In this document: in pieces, positions 39,001 to 44,106 of the stretch | How positions within the stretch are numbered: position 1 is the first letter of the stretch | How the letters are laid out: every line of letters starts with the position of its first letter | Assembly: GCA_947166105.1 (NCBI GenBank) | Contig: CAMVCZ010000002.1 | Coordinates: 62,001-126,000, forward strand | DNA length: 64,000 nucleotides | From: an uncultured Bacteroidales bacterium | GTDB lineage: Bacteria; Bacteroidota; Bacteroidia; Bacteroidales; F082 | Reading direction: 5' to 3' | Program-made: the position numbers and the translations under genes | Notes under the pieces: generated by a model | Databases searched by the model: none | Told to the model about the DNA's origin: nothing | The model's input: only the letters and a program-made list of their open reading frames with translations

Positions 39001-41144
39001 AGAGTGCTGGCAGCATCGACAGTTGCTATGTCCAGAGTGGTTATACCTTCGCTAACAGTGGCAGCTTTAACAAGAACTTCACGCCTGTTTCCAGCACTGA
39101 CACGTATGGTTACATGTATTTGGACAATACGGTGCCGATTACAGAAGGAACCACGAATGTCATCAATAAGGCTATGTTCCAGATGTTGAACCATTGGGTG
39201 GACAAGACGAACAAGACCACCCAAAAGTATGCCCATTGGACGCGCCCGACCTTGCATAGCATCAACGGCGACTTGCCCGTGCTGATGTTGTGCAATTACG
39301 ACGGAACTGGAGAAGAAGGCCAAGGCGACTTCCGTAGCTTGGCTACCTTCAAACAAGGTGTTGTCTTGCAATACGGAGGCACGGTGCGCGACGGTTCCGG
39401 CAAGGAACTCAGCACCATGCTCGGACGCACTGAGGATGTTTTGGTCTATGGCGACATCTTAGAAGACCTGTCTTCGGCTCGGGTGGATGAAAATACCAAA
39501 GTAGCCATCTACGAGCACGCAGCCATACTGAAACCCGGCATTTTAGGTAGTTCTGACAACACCTATGTCGGTGTCACCTTCGACAACACCTCGCGCAGTG
39601 CGATGGATGCCTATGGAAACCCACTGGGCCGCGACTGGCACATGTTCAGCACGCCGCTGAAGAACGCACCTTTGGGAATTAACTATTCGGTTAACAATGG
39701 CGAAGACCAAAATGAGAATGGTGTTTGGAATGAAGACAACCCTGAAAACAACCGGTATGTTTATAATTACTGGACAGGCGATGTCCTTCCCGCATTCCAT
39801 TTCTATTCGGCATCGGAAAAGGACGGATACCTCCCGAGTACCAACCCTGCCTACAATCCGGAAACTGACAAGTACAAGTATCCATACGACTTCTACTGTT
39901 GGTACGAACCCGATTGGCAATGGATTAACTTCAAGCGCAACGGTGTCAGCCACTGGCACTTCGATTTCGATTCCCAACACGACCATCCGCACATCGACTA
40001 TCAGGCCACGCCATCTGCCACGCCCAATCGCAATGAGGAATTCCTCGTCAAAGGCAAGGGTTACCAGATAGCCATTGAGGACGACACCTATTTGCAATCA
40101 CACGGCAACTTGAACAAAGACAATGTGATCATCGATGTGACGAACACTGGCGGCGGATGGGGCGTAGGCCCATTGTATTTCGGCAACAACCTCATCGGCA
40201 ACCCGTATCACGCTTATTTGGACTTTGTTGGAACTGATGAGACGAATGGCTTTGGAAAAAAGAATGGTTTCAACAGCTACTATGTTTATGATGCCGATAC
40301 CGCCGCTAAGAGGAATGTCGATTACTTGATTTATCCTGATGGTGGATCAACAGGCGGCTGTTATGCTTCACGGTATATCCATCCGCACCAAGGCTTCTTC
40401 GTCCAATATAAACCTGAAGATAACGCTCCTTCGGAAAAAGAATTGACCTTCACACCGAATATGACCGTAACTCGCAAAGATGTCGAGAATGCAGGCTTCC
40501 GTGATGAGCAGCCTGCTTACCCGTTGGTGAACTTGTTCGCCTACGACTGGGAAAACAAGGGTGATGTGCTTGTGGTGGAGTTCAACCGTCCCGAAAACGG
40601 CGGTGGCATAAAGTCGAAGTCGTTGCGCAACGGCAACCACCTCGTCTTCGCCCACCACGGCGACGACGACTATGGCGCCTTCTTCGCCAAGGAGGGCACC
40701 AAGCAAGTGCCGGTGCGCTTCCAGTCGTTTGAGAAGGAGAAAAAGCCTTACACCTTCCGCTGGAACTTGCAGAACGGCGACTTCCGCAGCCTCTACCTGA
40801 TTGACAACATGACGGGCGTACAGTACGACATGCTCCGCAACGACAGCTACTCGTTTGAGGCCTCGAAGCAAGACTACCTCTCGCGCTTCCTCATCGTGTT
40901 CGACGTGACCGATGTGGAAGAACACTCAGAGGACATCAACTTCGCCTTCTTCGACGGCAGCTCGTGGGTGGTGAACGGTAAGGGCCGCCTCGAAGTGGTT
41001 GACGTGTTGGGTCGCATCCTTCATGCCGAAACCTTGCACGGTGACCAGAACCGTGTCAACCTTGACAACTACGCAAAGGGCATCTACCTGCTGCGCTTGT
41101 GGGAAGGCGATACACCTAAAATCCAGAAAATCATCATGCACTAA
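27069..41144 (+). CDS. Giant secreted protein 3 (4691 aa): about 60 YGGG repeats, GLUG-like region, T9SS sorting domain
   Basis: The largest gene in the window. A signal peptide (VLLMLCAMLTSGMASAQ) leads directly into repeats (GNVYGGGNIGEV), with no leading domain. About 60 copies of the [VIL]-[YF]-G-[GSA] turn occupy residues about 40-3020, with recurrent companions NGHVxxxTxVxIxGGxIG and LASVGxY. Residues about 3020-3700 are less repetitive. Residues about 3720-3960 are GLUG-like (SGTFDGRGHLIDSLAI, GGLAGYLEG, AGGLVGKSSGG). Residues about 4180-4500 include an NLIGNPYHAYLDF segment typical of T9SS cargo, and the last 75 or so residues form a T9SS sorting domain (VVDVLGRIL, AKGIYLLRLW). It is predicted to cross the outer membrane by T9SS and be surface-anchored. 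An adhesin or scaffold role is inferred. Confidence 0.9.
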   Translation: MEHKHTNRMEVLKRKRKVLLMLCAMLTSGMASAQILIEGNVYGGGNIGEVTKNTSVIVNGGTIGDTLRLKHRVADKQMQVTTRVDYGNVYGGGNGYKIIGHNANNNAPIFDINAGRVQGNTSVYVGGDAVVRRAVYGGGNMASVGIYTANNGVATYTSGGHTVVTVTGNALIGPKKTDLTSPTPAELDSVKEFYNMTSLMSLSQYADSAFKYLGANEGWVFGSSRGISGGLLRDHSFVDTTEVTISGNAQVLNVFGSGENGHVQKGTNVIVKDNALIGGVPLHGDGSYTVPASGIDDNPGEYLDATYTLAEKDSETAEDEFGVGREIPRGNVLGGGKGTDFISWFANPKFCYTSGRVYGNTHVTVQDNALIYNRVYGGGLISMVGTFNEEESQDPDNHTVIGIESGGHTYVNINGGFIGSPDSDGHNNGEVYGGSRGLPGRPRKMVSGVLETLTPLHQVVDEAYVGHTHVTVDGGTVMNNVYGGGANGHVQGNTYVTIKETDSNKRTTIGLEGVGGWHGNVYAGGGGTDRYTEDNAKLFSITAGRVFGNTNLNITGGTIMHNVYGGGALASVGPLPTTDYDPGISTCTVNINGGTIGQVVTPTSGAPFNYGGNVYGAGRGIIHELAPLTQFASASNAVVNVNNGSGTVVGNVYGGGSYGQVKQETNVNMIGGSVEGSVFGGGMGIETEEIAGLVKGNATVDMRGGTVKRSVYGGGQMGSVGTYTYSTVTYPANDPNHPNAEVQFPTACEANTGLATVTMSGGSVGLNGSLMPWENHNPDDDDRGWIFCGGQGVADSITYPKAIALGVVNCTHLQISNTTSGENTIRPVVTASVYGGAENGLVLDSTFVEIAGGQIGTGHYKTGNTHYFDPIYDDEDKWSTAITAINNGTIETALGTSGSLHDVFHECDAWEYTTNYLYDIFANATGYNSQGGALVGTNGHSFFGNVFGGGSGYYPIKAGVWRRTAGQVNGNTRVEITGGHILTAVYGGNETTDVKGKSTIKMNGGTVGIPRTAVQIAANPLSGNIYGAGMGDPRSMFNTMTNVKKTQVYLTGGTVFGNVYGGSREGHVLDSTLVVIGQEQGKSTLIGTTGFSGFDGLVFGGGMGNVDYFDAEGRRFPVGRVGGNTHVRMTDGKVLGSIYGGGLVALVGVNVEGWIDIDSPYDAVNHGRAKVEVSGGVIGNYAHDGLDLLLSDQHVGNVFGGGRGSVEEYREDDLGRVGNAVVKISGSPTVYGSVYGGGQMANVGFWDDYDQWYHEGTAFTKVSISGAPTIGTQKEFDPDYSSGTGTLTPKWTFYDVINGVKMINHTLTGNVFGGGKGDVKLDEDGYVVGLEHGHCGSSEVSISGTPTIRSSVFGGSERGAVWGDAKVNITGGTIGTEVSDQSTYNFGSVFGGSYGADAYQHFDMDPSIQTLEYLQKVDSVNLLAGRVYGNTSVDITGGAVRGNVFGGGDMASVGEWDANFIPVSNTGKATVNVSGSAIVGPLDGTGLNAYVFGGGKGIGNDPDNLRKKYCNLNSTEVTVSLGENGRVFGSLYGGGSDAHTLGDTHVKLLSGTIGTEGVTLWDGNIFGGGRNLLLLTYAAGRVGGNTSVEMMGGNVLGSVYGGGRNGLTGFSGDVISTGSNTYQALPDNQYGHATVKVSGGTVGNLAHMRDSDFSIGNVYGGGKGSKTGIDGHPASSAMFVSLVKDTEVEISGTARIYGNVYGGGELSSVGNFTWKQNGNAVSEIAIAESTGHTKVTVSGGTIGMDNMQMITDSGYPDDWGHVFGSCKGWVESLSTSPEIDTEGHRLVELMASVGSTEVTVKDNAFVLGSVYGGADNGHVLDSTWVKIQGGQIGAGENVVDANGHNRPYTDNEWNSASLAECASWTYQEGGNPYDINILNPVTNKPKPGMNGATFYGHVFGGGSGFYPYGVDDDGNSQWLRSSGQVKGNTRVEVTDGHILTSLYGGCETTDVGTYTYDNSIHGEVHVSGGKSTVIVSGGTIGVPHDSTSIVNHPVTCHVYGSGKGDPRFFFNTWTNVWDSKVEIKGTAWVYGSVFGGGEEGHVLNNVDLDVSENAKIGTLGYTNVDGNVFGGGRGFTGWALTAGSVGGNIDIDITGGTMLGSVYGGGRLASVGTYLVEKDIPDPENPSQTVINPFYGRFQPGDNHGFIDINISGGTIGNDHETATLNHDNPDTFGGNVFGGCMGRFVPKTGDDTPIWPSLGRAKQTEVTIKGNAVVKNSVFGGGEIGTLRNNATVNISGGTIGGNYGTGNFCGHVFGGGRGIDDPAISLNADNDSTLVAGYLAGRVYGNTTVNISGGQVYENVYGGGEVASVGWVKDDGTMVNGLAQVNMTGGIIGPLDDSGLNGFIFGGPKGGNDAAMKAYCNVNNTEVNVGYEDNNSNRVWGSLFGGGSDGHVLGNAMVNVTNGTIGTSGITSLDGNVYGGGRNFHEVSETAGRVGGNTTVNILGGHMLGSVFGGGRLGSVGIDVNGDTIVGPAHGYTTVNVGGQFQIGDINFVQTGNIDIGHQITDPSHPDERVGGNVYGGAKGKAGAPGTLVTRVSKVKQTTVNIREKDDFKTWIEGSVFGSGEDGHVLKDTYVNIFDGQIGGHDYGDFTPCADPYHGNVYGGGRGVDTYEDPEHPGTFVHSTTAGWVQGNTNVNMYGGHVIRNVYGGGNLASVGNPDEQDPQPGQDYKTGLASVTITGGTVGTTNEDENFGNVFGSAHGGVSGEYVHLAFVKNTHVTIGQTAQIYGSVFGGGEDGHVRKNTLVDIEGGIIGDENDIANQPLDGNVYGGGRGLLINGNSESAGEVYGYTTVNIKNSTDNGTNYSPEIWNNVFGGGSQSVVQEYKVVNVSGGLVHGNVFGGSREIPTGRQNFAPRWVNMWGGTVEGSVFGCSYKSDDGNPLLDAENPGHTDTDADNKGWASFINLSGGTVQGNVYGAGYQGEVNGSVGVLIGKNAIDHFSALVGNADSLKPTNPIVAPLDIKGDVYGGSNFSGSQSPQPWRTFDITGYCSVYIDGDGYKTGTTGSDPEMIIRGGLFGSGTNCESGAAGRDIVIRNYGERDMYHAPSGGKDSTSDSLVSVTRTFTTIQRVGNLFLDKANIALTGARDISNLDGQPNTYYGVYQVDTSMVVSNGSSIVLGNAADPAHIVPAYIDSVKVLRSVRLDESIYNKFFLPKLAYTWIGVKDTREDIGLDVNFYYNGEETPLNRDTEENVILFNGLSQLFVRYHIGSENKYGELQGFFRMSSPYKPRGTESFAYARQKVTSAKDANTADGGFASYFSNYNFFTDDGTNYTKTKQYPYTNIITDPVLGECRGWFIPDFGGNKWYVDGTGTRGGDNTKFASSGGGRYPNMPKLTIVGSNDVTNQIYSIMGDPTLGTGNGFNSETDIIYVVGAVSGVKELVGNTSGKLGPNASHSTLPLRLYRYPGGHKMSNNMFDGGAGYEPTSLTDSIAEGPGPWYGTLLSLDVESGSDTIIPKKNLVMDSVMIDGLYGVTLPGELNEHLINVKVQGVYNQSKIDAPLVTVKADTIQLKGNTELKRGYNNHDALANVGTAEAPNYNFYVNPDFDNSVINGGGVYVAPDASANVQVEGIVTITGNKQKKGNGSIESNVYLPTFQKHIEITNQLDPTAVIGVTSPNRNTDKYFWDNTLSPVAKGVRLGSNETPSFAVLDAKAAWTNNNFRDDQNWFFSNGDKDTYYLEPYTSMGSYQGDGSSVYFGWTWGNVVRTQPSGYVASGDNGDNITISSEEGLAWLISQTTNLNGAALTNFSGKTISLAQDLNLKQYVWVPVGSEIGDANNKKFSGTFDGRGHLIDSLAIEFLSKTDRRYQRSNYGLFGDVYNGRIDRTFVVRSVIVPDSISIIIQREDPPTEYNIGGLAGYLEGTSVVSNSEAAITIRSCDTYTAYAGGLVGELKSGEIHSSMAMPDMTIKAKSMAGGLVGKSSGGSVNNSFVNAKFVFRNGGTGGGLLGTNGGTKVRNCYVALYGATPDNTIFDGLAKTQSAGSIDSCYVQSGYTFANSGSFNKNFTPVSSTDTYGYMYLDNTVPITEGTTNVINKAMFQMLNHWVDKTNKTTQKYAHWTRPTLHSINGDLPVLMLCNYDGTGEEGQGDFRSLATFKQGVVLQYGGTVRDGSGKELSTMLGRTEDVLVYGDILEDLSSARVDENTKVAIYEHAAILKPGILGSSDNTYVGVTFDNTSRSAMDAYGNPLGRDWHMFSTPLKNAPLGINYSVNNGEDQNENGVWNEDNPENNRYVYNYWTGDVLPAFHFYSASEKDGYLPSTNPAYNPETDKYKYPYDFYCWYEPDWQWINFKRNGVSHWHFDFDSQHDHPHIDYQATPSATPNRNEEFLVKGKGYQIAIEDDTYLQSHGNLNKDNVIIDVTNTGGGWGVGPLYFGNNLIGNPYHAYLDFVGTDETNGFGKKNGFNSYYVYDADTAAKRNVDYLIYPDGGSTGGCYASRYIHPHQGFFVQYKPEDNAPSEKELTFTPNMTVTRKDVENAGFRDEQPAYPLVNLFAYDWENKGDVLVVEFNRPENGGGIKSKSLRNGNHLVFAHHGDDDYGAFFAKEGTKQVPVRFQSFEKEKKPYTFRWNLQNGDFRSLYLIDNMTGVQYDMLRNDSYSFEASKQDYLSRFLIVFDVTDVEEHSEDINFAFFDGSSWVVNGKGRLEVVDVLGRILHAETLHGDQNRVNLDNYAKGIYLLRLWEGDTPKIQKIIMH
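27180..36140 (+). repeat. YGGG-repeat coding array in giant protein 3
   Basis: By my reading about 60 units across roughly 9 kb. Higher-order periodicity is visible: the same order of units (an 'NGHV' unit, a 'GRVGGNT' unit, an 'LASVG' unit, then a 'KG' or 'RG' unit) recurs several times, as if blocks of four or five units had been duplicated and then diverged. Confidence 0.75.
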
Positions 41145-41161
41145 ATATGGAGGGAAACAGA

Positions 41162-41467
41162 ATGAAAACACATATTCATCATAAGATCAATTACATCGGT
41201 AAGAGAATAGTGATGCTTATAGCGATGGCGTTGTTCCTGACCAATCCGAAGGAGATTGGTCAGGCCGACGCGCAAGTGTTCATCATGAGCGACGAGGAGT
41301 TCAGCAACATGGAGCGCGTGGTGGTTCCGAGTGGCGGCTTGGTGCCTGTGCCCCCCCAAGGCGATGAGGAGGACTGGATCTATTCGCCCCTTGGCGACGG
41401 CCTGATTGTGCTTGCCGCCTTAAGTGGAGCTTATTTGATGAAGAAAAGGAAGAAATCGAAGCATTGA
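41162..41467 (+). CDS. Small exported protein with motif-TM-basic C-terminus (101 aa)
   Basis: The last gene of the giant operon, starting 17 nt after giant protein 3. ATG 41162 is preferred over 41147 because the hydrophobic N-terminal segment (IVMLIAMALFL) follows it directly. The middle is short, acidic and Pro-rich (VPPQGDEEDW). The C-terminus has the sequence YSPLGDGLIVLAALSGAYLM followed by KKRKKSKH: a P-x-G motif, a transmembrane helix and a basic tail. This layout is reminiscent of sortase or exosortase sorting tails (LPXTG, PEP-CTERM). It could equally be a simple tail anchor. The function is unknown. Position suggests it serves the giant proteins. Confidence 0.75.
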   Translation: MKTHIHHKINYIGKRIVMLIAMALFLTNPKEIGQADAQVFIMSDEEFSNMERVVVPSGGLVPVPPQGDEEDWIYSPLGDGLIVLAALSGAYLMKKRKKSKH

Positions 41468-41494
41468 AAAAATTGTGATTTTAGCGAAAAAAAA

Positions 41495-41523
41495 TTGACA
41501 TTAAAGGTTTTTTCCTACTTTTG
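41495..41523 (+). promoter_or_regulatory. Promoter for acyl-CoA ligase
   Basis: TACTTTTG at 41516-41523 matches TAnnTTTG. A TTG at 41495-41497 lies about 18 nt upstream, and the ATG is 30 nt downstream. Confidence 0.55.
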
Positions 41524-41553
41524 TGGCCTTATTGAAACGAGAAAAATTTGGTT

Positions 41554-43323
41554 ATGGAAATAAAAAGAGTCTTCGACTTGCTCGACAATTATGTTGAGAA
41601 GTATCCCAACCAGCAGGTCGCGCTTGCTGGCAAAAAAAACGGTCAATGGGTGAATTACAGTGCCAATTCCTATAAGGAAAACGCTGACATATTGAGTTAT
41701 GCCCTCATTGAGTTGGGCATTGAGAAAGGTGACAAGGTGGCCATGATTCTGACCAACCGTCCCGAATGGAACATGCTCGACATGGCCATTAGCCAAGTTG
41801 GGGCCATCACCGTGCCGGTCTATCCCACCATCAGCGAGGAGGACTACCGCTTCATCCTCAGCGACTGCGATGCCAAATTGGTCATCATCGACGGCCTTTC
41901 CGTGATGAACAAGGTGACCAACATCCTGCCCGATGCGCCCAACGTAAAAATGGTGTACACCATGGTCGACCGCGAGAAATATCCCTATTTCGACCAAATG
42001 CTGCAACTCGGCAAGGAACATCCGCACGCCGATGAACTGGCACAACGCAAGGCCGCCGTTGACGAAATGGAGTGTGCCACCATCATCTACACCTCTGGCA
42101 CCACGGGAACGCCCAAGGGCGTGATGCTTTCGCACCACAACCTGATGAACCAGTTCAAGAACTTCCACTACACCATCAGCGACCATTCCAACAAGGCTTT
42201 CAGTTTCCTGCCCGTGTGCCATGCCTACGAGCGTGCGCTCAACTATTGCTACCAATATCGCGGAATGTCAATCTATTACGCTGAAAGTTTGGCCACTATC
42301 GCCAACGACATGCGCGAAATCCATCCCACGATGATGTGTGCCGTGCCGCGCGTGCTGGAACGTTTCTACGACGCGATTTACCAGTCGGGAAAGAAGCAGA
42401 AGGGCATCGCGAGGATGATTTTCTTCTGGGCGTTGCATCTTGGCGAGCGTTACAAGATTTCGTCCGACAGCCGCCATTGGTTCTACGACATCAAGTTGGG
42501 CATTGCCGACAAACTCGTTTATTCCAAAATCAGGGCCAACATCGGTGCCGAAAACTTCGATATTATCGTTTCGGGTGCCGCCGCCATTTCGCAAAAGATT
42601 GCCGGATTCTTCTCCGCTATCAAAATGCCTGTCTTTGAAGGCTATGGCCTGACCGAAACTTCTCCTGTTATCGCTGTTAGCAACCGCAATGCGCATGGAC
42701 GCGAAGTGGGTTATGTCGGGCAACCGCTCCCAGGCATAGAGGTGAAGATTGCCGAAAACGGGGAAATCATCTGCCGAGGCCACAATGTGATGATGGGCTA
42801 TTACAAGCAACCTGAACTCACGAAGGAAGTCATCGATGCCGATGGTTGGTTCCACACGGGCGACATGGGCGAATTCAACCAGTACAACCAACTGAAGATT
42901 ACGGGCCGCATCAAGAGCCTGTTCAAGACTTCGGGCGGCAAGTACATCAACCCTGATGTGATTGAGGCCAAGTTCAGTTCCTCCAAGTTGATTGAGCAGA
43001 TTTTGGTGGTGGGCGAAAACCAGAAGTTTGCCGGTGCGCTCATCATACCGAGTTTCGCCGACCTGAAGGCATGGTGCGCCGAGGAGAAGATTCCTTACAC
43101 GACCAACGAGGAAATGATCAAGAATCCCGAAGTGCTGAAGCGTTACGCAAAGGAAGTCAACGAATTGAACAAGGGCTTGGGCGAGACCGAGAAAATCAAG
43201 AAACAAGTCCTTCTCGCCGACGAATGGAGCATCGCCAACGGCCTGCTCACGCCAACGCTCAAAGCCAAGCGCAAAGTCATCACGGCGAAATACAAGGATG
43301 TGATTGAGAAGATGTTTGCATGA
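41554..43323 (+). CDS. fadD: Long-chain fatty acid-CoA ligase (AMP-forming)
   Basis: A 589-aa adenylate-forming enzyme that activates fatty acids to acyl-CoA by way of an acyl-AMP. The P-loop-like motif YTSGTTGTPKGVMLSHHN is near residue 180. GYGLTETSPV near 365 and DGWFHTGDMGEF near 430 complete the ANL core motifs, and the C-terminal lysine region GGKYINPDVIE is present. It follows the layout of long-chain (bubblegum/FadD15-type) ligases, with an extended segment before the GYGLTE motif. ATG 41554 is chosen 30 nt after the -7 box. It appears monocistronic. The gene symbol marks the family. Confidence 0.88.
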   Translation: MEIKRVFDLLDNYVEKYPNQQVALAGKKNGQWVNYSANSYKENADILSYALIELGIEKGDKVAMILTNRPEWNMLDMAISQVGAITVPVYPTISEEDYRFILSDCDAKLVIIDGLSVMNKVTNILPDAPNVKMVYTMVDREKYPYFDQMLQLGKEHPHADELAQRKAAVDEMECATIIYTSGTTGTPKGVMLSHHNLMNQFKNFHYTISDHSNKAFSFLPVCHAYERALNYCYQYRGMSIYYAESLATIANDMREIHPTMMCAVPRVLERFYDAIYQSGKKQKGIARMIFFWALHLGERYKISSDSRHWFYDIKLGIADKLVYSKIRANIGAENFDIIVSGAAAISQKIAGFFSAIKMPVFEGYGLTETSPVIAVSNRNAHGREVGYVGQPLPGIEVKIAENGEIICRGHNVMMGYYKQPELTKEVIDADGWFHTGDMGEFNQYNQLKITGRIKSLFKTSGGKYINPDVIEAKFSSSKLIEQILVVGENQKFAGALIIPSFADLKAWCAEEKIPYTTNEEMIKNPEVLKRYAKEVNELNKGLGETEKIKKQVLLADEWSIANGLLTPTLKAKRKVITAKYKDVIEKMFA

Positions 43324-43362
43324 TTTTGTGTACCAAAATGGCACACATTGTGTGATTTTTGT

Positions 43363-43370
43363 TATTTTTG
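43363..43370 (+). promoter_or_regulatory. -7 box of second toxin-antitoxin operon
   Basis: TATTTTTG matches TAnnTTTG, 28 nt before ATG 43399. Confidence 0.55.
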
Positions 43371-43398
43371 CAGTCGCAAACCATCTAATCAAATAGTC

Positions 43399-43665
43399 AT
43401 GTTAGTTGTAACAGGAAGAGACTTCAGGGCAAATATCTCAAAATACCTCAATGTGGCGTATGCAGGAGAAGATGTTGTCGTGAAGTCGAAAATCGGGAGT
43501 TGGCGGGTCGTTCCCATCACCGAGGACGATGTTGTCGTGAACAAGCGCGACTTGCCGTCAGAACTACGAGGAGCGCTTATGGAAGCGAAAGAAGCCATCG
43601 AAGGAAAGCGCACTTTGAACACTTTGGACAACTTGATCAATGAACTTCAAGATACAAACGACTAG
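43399..43665 (+). CDS. Phd/YefM-like antitoxin (putative)
   Basis: An 88-aa protein whose N-terminus (MLVVTGRDFRANISKYLNVA) resembles the prevent-host-death fold, in which a short strand and helix bind operator DNA. The next segment (GEDVVVKSKIGSWRVVPI) matches the family's second strand pair. The C-terminus is charged and helical, as expected for toxin neutralisation. ATG 43399 follows a promoter box. The toxin gene begins 26 nt before this gene ends, giving the strong overlap typical of antitoxin-toxin pairs. Confidence 0.78.
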   Translation: MLVVTGRDFRANISKYLNVAYAGEDVVVKSKIGSWRVVPITEDDVVVNKRDLPSELRGALMEAKEAIEGKRTLNTLDNLINELQDTND

Positions 43666-44023
43666 TTATTTCGATGCTGAAGCCAAACGTTTGGGGAAAC
43701 GTTACCGTAGTTTCGTTGACGACCTTAAATCCTTTCGGGACAGCATTACAGAAGATCCTTTCCAAGGAACGGAGATTATGCCGGGTATCAGGAAAGTGAG
43801 GATGAGTATTGAAACCAAAGGGAGGGGCAAGTCGGGCGGTGCAAGGGTGATTACGTTTACCTATCTTGTTTCTGAGGAAAGCGGCAATGTGATTCTGTTG
43901 TTGCTTTACGACAAGGCAGATGCAAGCAGCGTCAAATCCAATGTTGTCAAGAAGATTGTCAAGGATTTGGGCTTCAACATGGATCAGATGGAACGGGAAG
44001 GCGTTTTGCCGAAAAACCCATAA
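43640..44023 (+). CDS. RelE/ParE-superfamily toxin (putative)
   Basis: A 127-aa protein overlapping the antitoxin gene. It has the RelE-like progression: an N-terminal strand and helix (TTSYFDAEAKRLGKRY), a basic loop (IRKVRMSIETKGRGKSGGARVITF) and a hydrophobic strand ending in VILLLLYDKAD. At 127 aa it is longer than classical RelE, as are many Bacteroidota members of the type II RelE/ParE group. The target (mRNA or gyrase) is not predictable. It is followed by a strong terminator. Confidence 0.78.
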   Translation: MNFKIQTTSYFDAEAKRLGKRYRSFVDDLKSFRDSITEDPFQGTEIMPGIRKVRMSIETKGRGKSGGARVITFTYLVSEESGNVILLLLYDKADASSVKSNVVKKIVKDLGFNMDQMEREGVLPKNP

Positions 44024-44040
44024 CATTTGACGTGTTTTAT

Positions 44041-44083
44041 TGACGATGGCCACTTCAACAGTTAGTTGAAGCGGCCATCGTCA
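44041..44083. terminator. Bidirectional terminator between toxin and speA
   Basis: TGACGATGGCC (44041-44051) pairs perfectly with 44073-44083, and after one mismatch CTTCAAC (44053-44059) pairs with GTTGAAG (44065-44071), leaving a 5-nt loop. It lies between convergent genes. Confidence 0.85.
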
Positions 44084-44106
44084 TAGTCATTAGCCATTGG
44101 TTAAAA

